Source: Lewinellaceae bacterium SD302
Lineage (GTDB): Bacteria > Bacteroidota > Bacteroidia > Chitinophagales > Saprospiraceae
Direction of reading: 5' to 3'
Length of the DNA: 64,000 nt
Assembly: GCA_002591745.1 (NCBI GenBank)
Contig: PDLQ01000024.1
Span: 28,832 to 92,831, forward strand
Part shown: positions 43,270 to 52,524 of the stretch, piece by piece
Position numbering within the stretch: the stretch's first letter is position 1
How the letters are laid out: every line of letters starts with the position of its first letter
Program-made: the position numbers and the translations under genes
The notes under the pieces: model-generated
What the model saw: only the letters and a program-made list of their open reading frames with translations
What the model was told of the DNA's origin: nothing
Databases searched by the model: none

Positions 43270-45630
43270 ATGTCCACAATCGCCAAGAAATTCGGCACTG
43301 CCCCCGTTTTCTTTACCGCCATCAGTACTATCCTTGGTGCCATCATGTTTCTCCGCTTTGGTTATGCCGTGGGGATGGTGGGTTTGGCCGGTACTTTCGC
43401 CATTATCCTGATCGGCCACGCGGTGACGATTCCGACGGCCATGGCCATCGCCGAGATTGCCACCAACCAGAAGGTGGAAGGTGGCGGAGAGTACTACATC
43501 ATCTCCCGTAGTTTTGGCTTGGTACCGGGTTCTACGATTGGGATCGCCCTTTACTTGTCCCAGGCCATTTCGGTCGCCTTTTACATCATGGCCTTTACCG
43601 AAGCTTTTACACCGGCCATCAAGTGGTTCAGGGAAACGTACTCACTGCTCCCCTGGGCGGACTGGCTGCTGGCCCAACCGCAGACCATTGGTATTCCTGC
43701 CCTGCTATTACTCACGGCGGTCATTCTTACCAAGGGAGCCGACCTCGGGGTTAAGGTCCTCTATATCGTGGTAGCTACCCTGGCCGTGAGCATTATCGCT
43801 TTCTTCCTGGGAACTACGAGCTACGGACAAGAAAACGCCATTGATCCTTTCGCCACCGCTCTGGATGCCCAAACGGAGATTGTCGTCAATTTGGAATCCA
43901 CTTCCCCGGATGTCTTCAACGAATTTGATGACAACGGCCCGGTAATAAGCCAGGGCGAAACCGCTCCTTCACCCGCCGACCCGATCCTGCCGATCAGTTT
44001 TTTCACCGTCTTCGCCATTATCTTCCCAGCCTTCACGGGGATGACGGCCGGGGTTGGCCTCAGCGGTGATTTGCGCGACCCTGGTCGTAGCATTCCGCTT
44101 GGTACTTTGGCAGCCACCATTGGCGGTATGGTTATTTATTTTTTCATGGCCTGGAAACTGGCCGGCAGCGCCTCCCCCGCCGATCTGGCCAATACCGAAA
44201 AATTAGTCATGGCCGACATCGCCTGGCAAGGTTGGTGGCTCGTCCCCCTGGGCTTGGCTGCCGCTACTATTTCTTCTGCACTGGGTTCCATTTTGGTTGC
44301 CCCGCGTACTTTGCAAGCCATTGCGGCCGACCGCATTTTCCCCACCCCCAACATCAATAACTGGATATCTAAAGGACGGGGTGAAAAATCCGAGCCCTAC
44401 AACGCCAGCCTCATCACCATCGTGCTGGCGGCCGTATTCATTATGGCCGGGGCATTGGACAGCGTGGCCGAGATCATCTCCATGTTCTTCATGCTCACCT
44501 ATGGCTCGCTTTGCCTCATCAGTTTCCTGAATCACTTCGCCGCAGACCCCAGCTACCGGCCACGTTTTCGCTCCAAATGGTACGTCAGTCTCTTCGGAGC
44601 GCTCGCTTGTTTCGGACTAATGTTCTTCATGAACGCCGCCTACGCCGCCGCAGCCCTCATCATGATCGGTCTGCTCTACACCTTCATCAGTTACAGCAAC
44701 CCGGACAAACGTAGTGTAGCCCAGATATTCCAGGGGGTAATTTTCCAGTTCAGCCGCCGGCTCCAGATATTTTTGCAAAAGGCGGACAAAGAAGAAGTCA
44801 CCGGCTGGCGCCCCTCCATCGTAGCTGCTTCCAACCAGACTTTTGCCCGGCTGGGGGCCTTTGACTTGTTACGCTGGCTCAGCCAGAAATACGGTTTCGG
44901 CACCTACATCCATTACCTGGATGGTTACCTGAGTCACCAGAGTAACGACGAGGGTGCTGCCATTAAAGAACGGATCATTCGTATGGCCGAGACCACCAAC
45001 AGCCGCATTTACATCGATGCCATCGTTTCTCCCAGCTATACTTCCAGTATTGCCCAGATCATTCAGTTTCCGGGCATCGCCGGGGCGGACAACAATGTAC
45101 TCTTGCTGGAATACTCCAAGTATAATCAGGAGGGCTTGTCCGATATCATGGATAACTTCAAGCTCATCAAGTCCGTAGATTTTAACGTCTGTATCTTAGG
45201 AAGTAGCGAGCGGGGTTTCGGCCTCAAGCGCCACATCCACGTCTGGCTCACCCGGGCTGATTATGAGAATGCCAACCTCATGATCATCCTGGCCTATATT
45301 CTTATGGGCCACCCGGATTGGGAAAAGGCGCAAATCCGAATATTTGCCGTTTTTGAAGAAAGCAGTCTTGACCAAGAGCGGCAGCGTATCTATGACCTCA
45401 TCGAAACCGGTCAACTACCCATCAGTCGCAACAACATCGAAGTGATCTGCCGCCGCGATGATACCGACTCCCGGGAGGTCATTGCCAAGCGCAGCGGCGA
45501 CGCCGATCTGGTCATCCTCGGCTTCCGCGATAAAGCCCTGAAGCACATGCAAGAACAGGTCTTCAGCGGCTATGACGATATCGGAAATATTCTGTTCGTG
45601 AATGCAGCGGAGGAGATTACCATCCGGTAG
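43270..45630 (+). CDS. APC/SLC12-type amino acid or cation-chloride transporter
   Basis: 786 residues from ATG 43270; the upstream in-frame ATG at 43141 precedes a terminator and is rejected. Twelve transmembrane segments lie in about 1-480, opening with the conserved GAIMFLRFGYAVGMVG, then NQKVEGGGEYYIISRSFG, and FAIIFPAFTGMTAGVGLSGDLRDPGRSIP (given as FPAFTGMTAGV and GDLRDPGRSIP), all typical of the SLC12-like branch of the APC superfamily. The C-terminal 270 residues are soluble and include a UspA-like end (VICRRDDTDSREVIAKRSGDADLVILGF, split: REVIAKRSGDADLVILGF). Substrate may be amino acids or cation/chloride. Confidence 0.85.
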   Translation: MSTIAKKFGTAPVFFTAISTILGAIMFLRFGYAVGMVGLAGTFAIILIGHAVTIPTAMAIAEIATNQKVEGGGEYYIISRSFGLVPGSTIGIALYLSQAISVAFYIMAFTEAFTPAIKWFRETYSLLPWADWLLAQPQTIGIPALLLLTAVILTKGADLGVKVLYIVVATLAVSIIAFFLGTTSYGQENAIDPFATALDAQTEIVVNLESTSPDVFNEFDDNGPVISQGETAPSPADPILPISFFTVFAIIFPAFTGMTAGVGLSGDLRDPGRSIPLGTLAATIGGMVIYFFMAWKLAGSASPADLANTEKLVMADIAWQGWWLVPLGLAAATISSALGSILVAPRTLQAIAADRIFPTPNINNWISKGRGEKSEPYNASLITIVLAAVFIMAGALDSVAEIISMFFMLTYGSLCLISFLNHFAADPSYRPRFRSKWYVSLFGALACFGLMFFMNAAYAAAALIMIGLLYTFISYSNPDKRSVAQIFQGVIFQFSRRLQIFLQKADKEEVTGWRPSIVAASNQTFARLGAFDLLRWLSQKYGFGTYIHYLDGYLSHQSNDEGAAIKERIIRMAETTNSRIYIDAIVSPSYTSSIAQIIQFPGIAGADNNVLLLEYSKYNQEGLSDIMDNFKLIKSVDFNVCILGSSERGFGLKRHIHVWLTRADYENANLMIILAYILMGHPDWEKAQIRIFAVFEESSLDQERQRIYDLIETGQLPISRNNIEVICRRDDTDSREVIAKRSGDADLVILGFRDKALKHMQEQVFSGYDDIGNILFVNAAEEITIR

Positions 45631-45657
45631 AGATTGAAGGATTGAGAATTCAGCTAA

Positions 45658-45700
45658 TTAAGGAAGAAGCAGTCCTCACTCTTCTTCCTTAAACCCTTTT
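45658..45700 (+). terminator. rho-independent terminator after the transporter
   Basis: Perfect 12-bp arms TTAAGGAAGAAG (45658-45669) and CTTCTTCCTTAA (45681-45692), 11-nt loop, followed by ACCCTTTTAATTT. Confidence 0.65.
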
Positions 45701-45789
45701 AATTTCCCGATTTCAGTCATTATTTTCCTCACCCTTCAGTCCTCAAAACCAAAAAGCTACGACCCTGTTATCCCCTAAAACCTCTCCCC

Positions 45790-47442
45790 TTGATCTCTGA
45801 AAAACTCGCCCGCGAATTCGAGCATTTCGTTGAGTTCGGCAACCTGCTGGACCGCAAGTCGCGGCGTTACGTGGTCCGTTATCTGGAGGACAAGTTGTTG
45901 GGGGTAGCCGAACGTAGCGACCTTTTAGCTGGCTTCAAAGTAGCAGTGTCTAATGGTCAGGCACTAAACGAAGTCTACCGGACTTACCTCGGCAATGCCC
46001 TGGATCGCATGTTATCCATCGAAGGACTGATGAACTTGCTCCGCCATAACGACCGCATCAGTGAGCAGGTTATGCTGGATTTACTCTACTGGATGCGCAA
46101 GACTTTTACCAAGGTAGCGGCAAAGCATCCCCACGTTCAGGAAGTGGATTTACTGAAAGGCTGGTCCGTCACTCCCCTTAAGACATTCAAGCGCCGCTAT
46201 CCATTCCTGCTGGCCAGACTCAGGGAACACTACACCGCCGAAGAATTAGATCCTACTTTCTATGAACAACGTTTCCAACTCTACCTCGAAAAAGAATACC
46301 ACGAACTAAGTAAGGAAGAACGGGAAAGATTCGAACTCCTTTTTACCGACCTGCTCAGTCAATGGGACGCTCTGTTGCAAGCAAAGATCCTGGCCTACCA
46401 GCTCCAACAACTGGAAAAAGAAGAAGAGAATTACACTCAACTCCTGGACGCCAAGGTCACTGAATACCGCCGCCTTTTCAATATCATGAGCCCGGTTACC
46501 GATTACCTCGGCTGGGACCTGAGTCGCGATCTCTGGCAAGACAGCTCACTGGACATCATTCGCGAATACGACGAGATCCTGCAAAACGAAGATGCCCTTC
46601 GGGAGCTGGCTGACCTGCTGGGTAACCTCCGCGAGGCCGAGATCGAAATGGAGGAGGAGACTTTTGAAAAGACCATTGTCCGCCAGGAATGGGTGGTGGA
46701 TGAACTGGCGAAATCCGAAATTGTGGGTGTTCACGAAAGCAAGGACCTGAATAGCCTCGTGAGTAGCGAAGTCGGCCTGCTCAGTGATCCGGCCACCGAG
46801 GAGCTTTTTCTGAAAAAGTACGCCGACGATCAACTACTTACCTTCCGTTACGAAGACCGCCGCCTCGTCAGTAGTCGTGATAATATCATGGAGGTCAACC
46901 AGCGCATTCGCCAAAAAGAGAAAGGTCCCTTTATCGTTTGTGTTGACACCAGTGAAAGTATGACCGGCCGGCCGGAACTCATCGCCAAGGTCCTCTGTCT
47001 GGGTATCATCAAAATGGCCATCCGGGAAAATCGCCGCGCCTATCTGATCAACTTTTCCGTTGGTATCAAGACCATCGATCTGCTGGACGTAGCCAACTCC
47101 CTGGAAGCGGTAGCCGGCTTTCTGAAAATGTCCTTCTACGGCGGTACCGACGCCAGCCTGGCACTCTACGAAGCCCTGCGGCAGCTCAAAAGCAACGATT
47201 ATGAGGATGCCGATGTGCTTATGATTTCCGACTTCGTAATGTACAAGATCGACCGGGATGTGCTGGCCGACATCGCCCACCAGCAGCAAAACAAGAATAC
47301 CGAGTTCCATAGCCTGGCCCTCAGCAGCGAAGCCAATGCCGATATCCTGGAACGATTCGATACCAACTGGATCTACGACCCGGAAAAAAGAGGAGTGATC
47401 AAAGAGCTTAGTCGTGGGCTGGAGGTGATTCGGGGACGGTAG
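45790..47442 (+). CDS. VWA (CoxE/ViaA-like) domain protein
   Basis: 550 residues, TTG start. Long helical, acidic N-terminal part about 1-330 (LREHYTAEELDP, LEKEEENYTQLLDAK). VWA domain about 380-550 with the MIDAS motif DTSES in FIVCVDTSESMTG near 383, then STDASLALYEAL-like T at GGTDASL near 455 and DVLMISDFVMY near 475. VWA partners of MoxR/RavA AAA ATPases (ViaA type) have this layout, but no AAA gene is beside it here. Cytosolic, no signal. A short-repeat copy (CTTCAAAGTAGC) lies inside the gene at 45934. Confidence 0.82.
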   Translation: MISEKLAREFEHFVEFGNLLDRKSRRYVVRYLEDKLLGVAERSDLLAGFKVAVSNGQALNEVYRTYLGNALDRMLSIEGLMNLLRHNDRISEQVMLDLLYWMRKTFTKVAAKHPHVQEVDLLKGWSVTPLKTFKRRYPFLLARLREHYTAEELDPTFYEQRFQLYLEKEYHELSKEERERFELLFTDLLSQWDALLQAKILAYQLQQLEKEEENYTQLLDAKVTEYRRLFNIMSPVTDYLGWDLSRDLWQDSSLDIIREYDEILQNEDALRELADLLGNLREAEIEMEEETFEKTIVRQEWVVDELAKSEIVGVHESKDLNSLVSSEVGLLSDPATEELFLKKYADDQLLTFRYEDRRLVSSRDNIMEVNQRIRQKEKGPFIVCVDTSESMTGRPELIAKVLCLGIIKMAIRENRRAYLINFSVGIKTIDLLDVANSLEAVAGFLKMSFYGGTDASLALYEALRQLKSNDYEDADVLMISDFVMYKIDRDVLADIAHQQQNKNTEFHSLALSSEANADILERFDTNWIYDPEKRGVIKELSRGLEVIRGR

Positions 47443-47448
47443 AGCACT

Positions 47449-47457
47449 GCTACTTTG
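47449..47457 (+). repeat. dispersed short repeat, core GCTACTTTG
   Basis: GCTACTTTG followed by CCAGTCAAAATA, a form intermediate between the two subtypes. It begins seven bases after the VWA stop codon. Confidence 0.5.
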
Positions 47458-47632
47458 CCAGTCAAAATAAGCCACAAGCACGCTACCAAGAAGTATACAA
47501 GTGAACCCACTGATAAAGTGAAGTGTGCTTTCTTCCCACCACTACAGCACTGATTATACCAAGGATAGACTAGTCGGTCGGCCAACCATCACCACACATA
47601 CCTGAAAGCTTCAGGGTTCAAAATATGCATAC

Positions 47633-48436
47633 CTAACTTAGCGCATCTTGTCTTTCTTTTGTTTTTGGGTTTCTTCGTTTCAACAATTTCCGCCCCCACA
47701 GCAACACCTGAAAACCGTACACTCCGAAGAAAATCACCAGGCTGGAAAACGAGCCCGCTGAAAGCGCCAGGAACCACCGCTGTTCGCGTAGGTCGAGATA
47801 AAAGAATTTATGAACGATAAAATCGCTGATGCCGAGGATGGCGTAGGCGAGTACGAAAAGCATCGTTCCCTTCAGCAATTTGTGGATATACCAGAGCTGA
47901 CGAGACTCTCGCCCGGGTTTGAGCGCGCGCTTTCTGGCCCGATAATACTGGTAGCCAAAAACGATATACATGGGAAAAAGGAAGATAAATAGCGCCTGCT
48001 CCAGCCCACCGTAAAAGGGATTATAGAAATAACGACCACCGGGGATACGCCAGGCGGTTACCAGAAAAATGGCCCAGACGTAGAGCATCTGACCGATGGG
48101 CAGGATACCGTGCTTGGCATCAGAGGCTTTCAGGCGATAATCAGGAAACAGGGTGAGTTTTACGTGAAAAAAGAACAGAACCGGTAAGGACAGGCTGAAG
48201 TAAATGGGCAAATAAGGCCACTCCGGTTCGTTAAAAGGCCACTGGTTCGCTGCGAAAATGAAGTGGAGTTGGACGCCGGCGCAAAGGATCAATAATGCAC
48301 CGTAAAGCCAGTTGGCGGGCTGAGACCCCGAGCGTTTAAAAAAGAAGAGAGTGCCGATCACCAGAGCGGCACTCATAGCTAGTAACTGATAAATTACCGT
48401 GAACAGGGCCAGAAAATGATCAAAGTCGGTGGGCAT
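47633..48436 (-). CDS. orphan seven-helix membrane protein
   Basis: 267 residues with seven predicted transmembrane helices (for example LLAMSAALVIGTLFFF, NWLYGALLILCAGVQLHFIF, ALFIFLFPMYIVFGYQYY, FSSLVIFFGVYGFQVLLW). The layout matches the sensory membrane part often fused to an AraC-type DNA-binding domain in Bacteroidota, but the protein stops after the last helix with a basic tail (KLLKRRNPKTKERQ) and has no helix-turn-helix. Either a free receptor or a degraded regulator. Promoter element TACCTTTG is five bases before the ATG, directly after the stop of the CotH-like gene. Confidence 0.55.
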   Translation of the reverse strand: MPTDFDHFLALFTVIYQLLAMSAALVIGTLFFFKRSGSQPANWLYGALLILCAGVQLHFIFAANQWPFNEPEWPYLPIYFSLSLPVLFFFHVKLTLFPDYRLKASDAKHGILPIGQMLYVWAIFLVTAWRIPGGRYFYNPFYGGLEQALFIFLFPMYIVFGYQYYRARKRALKPGRESRQLWYIHKLLKGTMLFVLAYAILGISDFIVHKFFYLDLREQRWFLALSAGSFSSLVIFFGVYGFQVLLWGRKLLKRRNPKTKERQDALS

Positions 48437-48441
48437 GCCGA

Positions 48442-48449
48442 CAAAGGTA
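48442..48449 (-). promoter_or_regulatory. start-proximal -7 element for the 7TM gene
   Basis: On the minus strand TACCTTTG is followed by TCGGC and the ATG at 48436, another near-leaderless arrangement. The element sits only 4 bp past the stop of the gene at 48454. Confidence 0.5.
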
Positions 48450-48453
48450 ATCC

Positions 48454-49464
48454 TTATCGTGCTACAACACCGTTTTCCAGACCGGAGAAGAACTCGTTCA
48501 GGTAATCCGTGATCTCACTGCGACTGGCAGGGGAAAGCTCCTCGAACTGATCGACCTGGGCCAGAATTTCATCTTTCTGAAAGAGGAACTGACCACGGGC
48601 GGAAGATAGTCTCGCTTCGCCACCGAACTCCCATACTAAGTGGCGCTGGCCGCCAATCTTCGGGCCGTTGGCGTAAGGGGCGTCCACCAGTGCGGCGAAA
48701 TCGAAATCGTAAGGCACGGCGGTGTACTGTTTTTTGCCCTCGGCTTTCAGGTATTTGAGGTTACGGACACTTTGGAAACTGTAATCAGTATTTCCGATCA
48801 TGTAGTTGAATAGCGTTACCCGTCCTTCATTTTTGATTTTACTGGAGGGAGTATTGTAGCAAGACTTACAACTCTCAGCCTTCATCCGGTCTTTCAATTC
48901 GTCGGTATCTTCGATCAGGATCGCGTAACTCGTCGTCGTGCTGCCATCACGGGTATCCACGTAGTTGACGCGCAGCAATTGGGTGCGGTAACTGGCCTCG
49001 GGAGAGACTATATTATACAGTTCGTAAGCGAGTTGCTCGCGCAATAGGCTTTCCTGGCCAGCCTCGTCGTCCGTACAGTGGGTTACCAACTTGAAATCGT
49101 TGTGGTTATTGAATCCGGCCTGGGCCAACCATTGCTTGCCAAAATGCAACTTCAAAGGTGGCATACTGCAAGTTCTGCGGCGGTAGCGGCCCCGTACTTC
49201 CACTTTAAGATCGTAACTGTGCTCACCGTCTTCCAGACGTCCCGTCAGGCTTTCCGGGGTCAGACGCTTGCTTTCCAATTCTTCCAGATCGAGGTAGATA
49301 GAAACTTCGGTGACCTTGTTGCTCTGGGCCCAATGGTCAAAAATGCTCGGCGACTTGGCGGTGTCGTCAAAGGCTGACAACTCCGAGGAGTTTGCGACGA
49401 TCACCGAAGGTAAAGTAGCGGAGCTGACTAAGAAACAAAGGAGGGTGAAGAAGATGGATTTCAT
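48454..49464 (-). CDS. CotH-kinase-like exported protein
   Basis: 336 residues with signal peptide MKSIFFTLLCFLVSSATLPSVIVA. CotH-type landmarks: VEVRGRYRRRTC and PPLKLHF near 88-108 (the R-G-x strand then Lys-containing strand of the N-lobe), LLREQLAYELY near 140, FNYMIGNTDYSFQ near 220 (the N-x-D catalytic-like loop) and YTAVPYDFDFAAL near 247 (the DFD metal-binding motif). CotH kinases phosphorylate secreted or spore proteins in other bacteria. A CxxC (CKSC) near 196 is unusual. No sorting domain. The preceding exbD gene is separated by a strong terminator. Confidence 0.65.
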   Translation of the reverse strand: MKSIFFTLLCFLVSSATLPSVIVANSSELSAFDDTAKSPSIFDHWAQSNKVTEVSIYLDLEELESKRLTPESLTGRLEDGEHSYDLKVEVRGRYRRRTCSMPPLKLHFGKQWLAQAGFNNHNDFKLVTHCTDDEAGQESLLREQLAYELYNIVSPEASYRTQLLRVNYVDTRDGSTTTSYAILIEDTDELKDRMKAESCKSCYNTPSSKIKNEGRVTLFNYMIGNTDYSFQSVRNLKYLKAEGKKQYTAVPYDFDFAALVDAPYANGPKIGGQRHLVWEFGGEARLSSARGQFLFQKDEILAQVDQFEELSPASRSEITDYLNEFFSGLENGVVAR

Positions 49465-49611
49465 GATGGCTGGTATTCTGGGCTGAGGTTAACTGCTATC
49501 ACTATAGACGGCCTTATTACCTCAACCGTTGCACCAAAGATGCGGGTAACTTCGTCCACCCCCCATTTAATTCGAGCCTTCCTAGGATTTTACCGACAAA
49601 CGTAGCAAGCA

Positions 49612-49650
49612 CAAAAAAAGCGGCCATTTCACGTGGAAATGGCCGCTTTT
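49612..49650 (-). terminator. terminator of the ExbB/ExbD operon
   Basis: 15-nt arms (49616-49630 and 49636-49650, key GCGGCCATTTC/GAAATGGCCGC) with a 5-nt loop; on the minus strand TTTTTTTG follows. Confidence 0.85.
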
Positions 49651-49681
49651 CAAGCGATAATCGACGTTCGTCGAAGATTTA

Positions 49682-50155
49682 CTAGAGTTCCTCGGTACGC
49701 TTACCGGCGGAGTAGTTGATTTTCAGCTGATTCGCCTTACGCAACTGGGTTTTCACATCCTGTACGATACCCATCGTCACCTCACCGTCTACCCGCAGGG
49801 AAGAAGTGATCCGGCTTCGTTTGGCTTCGTTCACCTTGATTTTGTGCTGTTCCAGGAACAACGGAATCTCTTCTACAACGGCGAACTTGTCACCTAACTG
49901 AATCCGCGGCTTGGTACCATAAACAGCTTGATACTGCTTGGTTGGCCGGCCGATATAGATATAATTAACCAGAGATTTCTCTTCCAGTTTGGTCAGCTCG
50001 GTAGCCTTTGGCACCGCTACCGTAATTTTCAACTCAGAGTCACGCAAAACGGTCACTACCATGAAGAAGAACAGCAGCATGAAGATGATGTCTGGAAGAG
50101 ATGCAGTAGATACTTCCGGAGACGCCTTGCCACGTTTTTTGGAAAACTTAGCCAT
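49682..50155 (-). CDS. exbD: ExbD/TolR-type biopolymer transport protein
   Basis: 157 residues. Short basic cytosolic tail, one transmembrane helix about 20-40 with the conserved Asp in SLPDIIFMLLFFFMVVTV (Asp residue at the start of the helix), then a periplasmic domain. With ExbB it forms a proton-driven motor that energises TonB or TolA-type partners. Last gene of the minus-strand run ExbB, small membrane protein, ExbD, ExbD, and closed by a strong terminator. No tonB gene is seen next to it. Confidence 0.88.
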   Translation of the reverse strand: MAKFSKKRGKASPEVSTASLPDIIFMLLFFFMVVTVLRDSELKITVAVPKATELTKLEEKSLVNYIYIGRPTKQYQAVYGTKPRIQLGDKFAVVEEIPLFLEQHKIKVNEAKRSRITSSLRVDGEVTMGIVQDVKTQLRKANQLKINYSAGKRTEEL

Positions 50156-50363
50156 TTTATTTTTTATTTGGAGCTCCTACCATTTAAACTAAAGGGCACG
50201 AAACAGATAAATTTTGAGTACCGATAACACCCGTAGATGCAGGGACAATCAATAGATGCAAGCCAGTCAGATTATGGTGGTTTACATACCAATTTGAGAA
50301 AACTTAAAGCCACTCCTGATGCTCAGCATCAATGACCAGCTTTCAGCTTATACTAATCGGTTT

Positions 50364-50927
50364 CTATTCTGTGTTCTCTTCACTGAAACTGGTAGGTTCA
50401 GCCTCCGAGAGAATGAAGGGAATCTCATTCCGGATCGCTTTACGCTGAGCGAAAGGCATCTCGTCGGTATAAGGTTCACCGTAGCGTTGATTGGATAGAT
50501 CATCCCAAAGTTCAGCGTAGGCCCCTTTCAATTCATTGTAAACGGCCAGGTAAGCATCGTAAGAAGTACCACGGTCATTTTTCAATGAGATAATGGCGTT
50601 CTTAGGAGATTCCGACATGTCCGGAGCATTCGCGGGATTGATGATGAACTCCTTTGTTTTCTCTCGCAAGTCAGAGATTTGCATCGGCTCACCACGTACC
50701 AAAAGCTGATCCTGACCATTTACCAGCACAGAAAACACGTTACGGGTCTTCAACTGGGTGATCTCGGGCGGCTCGTCAGACCAAGGCGGTAATTTTACCA
50801 GAATACCCTTATCCTGAACAATTGTTGTGGTTACGAGGAAGAAGATCAGCAGCAGGAAGGCGATGTCGGCCATCGAACCTGCATTGATCTCATTCTTCAT
50901 CCGATCTCTTGAGCTTTTTCTAGCCAT
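50364..50927 (-). CDS. exbD: ExbD/TolR-type biopolymer transport protein, second paralogue
   Basis: 187 residues. Layout as in its neighbour: basic tail (MARKSSRDRMKNEINAGS), one helix with the conserved Asp (MADIAFLLLIFFLVTTTI), and a periplasmic domain of about 145 residues with an extended acidic C-terminus. The two ExbD genes are 208 bp apart and clearly diverged, suggesting a heteromeric complex as in other Bacteroidota. Confidence 0.9.
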   Translation of the reverse strand: MARKSSRDRMKNEINAGSMADIAFLLLIFFLVTTTIVQDKGILVKLPPWSDEPPEITQLKTRNVFSVLVNGQDQLLVRGEPMQISDLREKTKEFIINPANAPDMSESPKNAIISLKNDRGTSYDAYLAVYNELKGAYAELWDDLSNQRYGEPYTDEMPFAQRKAIRNEIPFILSEAEPTSFSEENTE

Positions 50928-51009
50928 GATCTAGTTGATATACATCGCTGAAATTTTACGATTTAAAGCTAAATCACAAAATTCCAGCGATGGATTAAGT
51001 TTTACGGAT

Positions 51010-51507
51010 TTACTGAAAGAAGTTCCGGACGCCGAATACAATGAGTACGACGAAACTGACGGCTAGCATTACCAGAGCGGTAATGATAGATCCTCCGATA
51101 AACTTCAGGTTGCCAGCACTTAGCTCTGCGCCCTGGGCACTCTCGAATTTATTGATCGCGGTAACGATCTGTGGGTGGTCAGCATCGCCGGCAGCCATAG
51201 TATAGCCAATAAACATTAACACGGCAACCAGTCCGAGCCCGATGATCCCCTTAATGGAGGCCTTGGGGCTGGAGATTACCTGGAAGATGCCAAAGAGCAG
51301 CATAGCGGCGGCGGCGGCAACGGTCAGGAAGAGTGATACGGCAATGCCGAAATCAAACATGGAGGTTTCAAATTTCTCCTCAGCGCTCATCATATCCACG
51401 TTCGCCGTTTCCGGGTCCGTGAAAATCATAGCGAGGAAAATAATCGTAATCAACACCCCCAAGCCAAAAGCCAGTGCCTGACCGTACTTGTTCAAAAATG
51501 AATACAT
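51010..51507 (-). CDS. four-helix membrane protein of the ExbB/ExbD operon
   Basis: 165 residues with four predicted transmembrane helices (ALAFGLGVLITIIFLAMIF, AVSLFLTVAAAAAMLLFG, GIIGLGLVAVLMFIGYTMAA, ALVMLAVSFVVLIVFGV). No known domain recognised. Genes of this kind lie between exbB and exbD in many Bacteroidota and may tie the motor to an envelope process; the role is inferred only from position. Confidence 0.65.
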   Translation of the reverse strand: MYSFLNKYGQALAFGLGVLITIIFLAMIFTDPETANVDMMSAEEKFETSMFDFGIAVSLFLTVAAAAAMLLFGIFQVISSPKASIKGIIGLGLVAVLMFIGYTMAAGDADHPQIVTAINKFESAQGAELSAGNLKFIGGSIITALVMLAVSFVVLIVFGVRNFFQ

Positions 51508-51650
51508 GTGGTCATTTTTTATTATTTCTCCACTAATTCTCGTGGTATAGAGTCAGTTAAGACCAACTACCCACGTAAACTTTCAATCGGTCGTATTACC
51601 GGCACGTGACCGGCTCACTACAATTGAAGGGGAAGAAACAGGTGATTGAA

Positions 51651-52370
51651 TTACTTGCCGAAGCTGTTGCGGGTAGACATCATGTCGACCAGTGCAATGG
51701 AAGCGTCTTCCATCTTGTTGACGATACCGTCGATCTTATTCACGATGTAGTTGTAGAAGATCTGCAGGATAATAGCCACGATCAGACCGAATACAGTCGT
51801 CAGAAGGGCTACCTTAATACCACCGGCTACAACCGAAGGAGACAGGTCACCTACATCCTCAATCCGCTGGAAGGCCTGGATCATACCGATTACCGTACCC
51901 ATGAAACCGAGCATCGGGGCAATAGCGATGAAAAGAGAGATCCATACCAGACCTCGCTCCAGCAGGCCCATTTGAACGGAACCGTAGGAAACAATGGCTT
52001 TTTCCACTGCGTCGGCACCGCCGGCGTGTTGGCGAAGACCTTCGTAAAGTACGCTGGCAGTTGGGCCAGGAGTGGATTTGGCAACTTCCTTGGCTCCTTC
52101 AATGTCGTTATCCAACAGGCGCTCATCAATACGAGCCAACAGCTTATCCGTATTGGTGGTCGCGAGGTTGAGGGTGATGATCCGCTCGATGCAAAAAGCA
52201 AGTCCGAGGATCAGACAGATCAGTACTACCGCCATAAAGCGCCAGTCACCATCAATGAAGTTCTTTTTCAAAACCTGGAACCCCGTGGGCTCGGCAGCTT
52301 GAGCCATTAAGTCGGAGGAAACAAAAGCCACCAGACCGAATACCAGCAGCAGGGTAAATAATTTTCGCAT
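51651..52370 (-). CDS. exbB: MotA/TolQ/ExbB proton channel family protein
   Basis: 239 residues. An N-terminal hydrophobic leader (MRKLFTLLLVFGLVAFVSSDLMAQ) precedes a first membrane helix (FMAVVLICLILGLAFCIE), a cytosolic loop, and the conserved pair of helices about 150-225 (GLVWISLFIAIAPMLGFMGTVIGMI and VVAGGIKVALLTTVFGLIVAII, read in parts) with the GT motif in LGFMGTVIGMI. First gene of the operon. The tRNA-Ser gene lies 69 bp upstream in the same direction. Confidence 0.92.
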   Translation of the reverse strand: MRKLFTLLLVFGLVAFVSSDLMAQAAEPTGFQVLKKNFIDGDWRFMAVVLICLILGLAFCIERIITLNLATTNTDKLLARIDERLLDNDIEGAKEVAKSTPGPTASVLYEGLRQHAGGADAVEKAIVSYGSVQMGLLERGLVWISLFIAIAPMLGFMGTVIGMIQAFQRIEDVGDLSPSVVAGGIKVALLTTVFGLIVAIILQIFYNYIVNKIDGIVNKMEDASIALVDMMSTRNSFGK

Positions 52371-52439
52371 AGCCGTGTTTGGTTTAACGATTGTGTTTAA
52401 GTCTAAATGTACAAAAAAACCTGATGGTTTCTAAGATTG

Positions 52440-52524
52440 CGGAGAGACAGGGATTCGAACCCTGGGAACCTTGCGGTTCACACGCTTTCCAAGCGTGCAC
52501 GATCGGCCACTCTGTCACCTCTCC
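52440..52524 (-). tRNA. tRNA-Ser(GGA)
   Basis: 85 nt on the minus strand. Acceptor stem GGAGAGG pairs with TCTCTCC (one G-U), anticodon stem-loop CACGC-TTGGAAA-GCGTG with anticodon GGA (reads UCC/UCU), a long variable arm (AACC-GCAA-GGTT) as required for class II tRNA-Ser, and T-arm CAGGG-TTCGAAT-CCCTG. The CCA end is not encoded. Confidence 0.97.
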
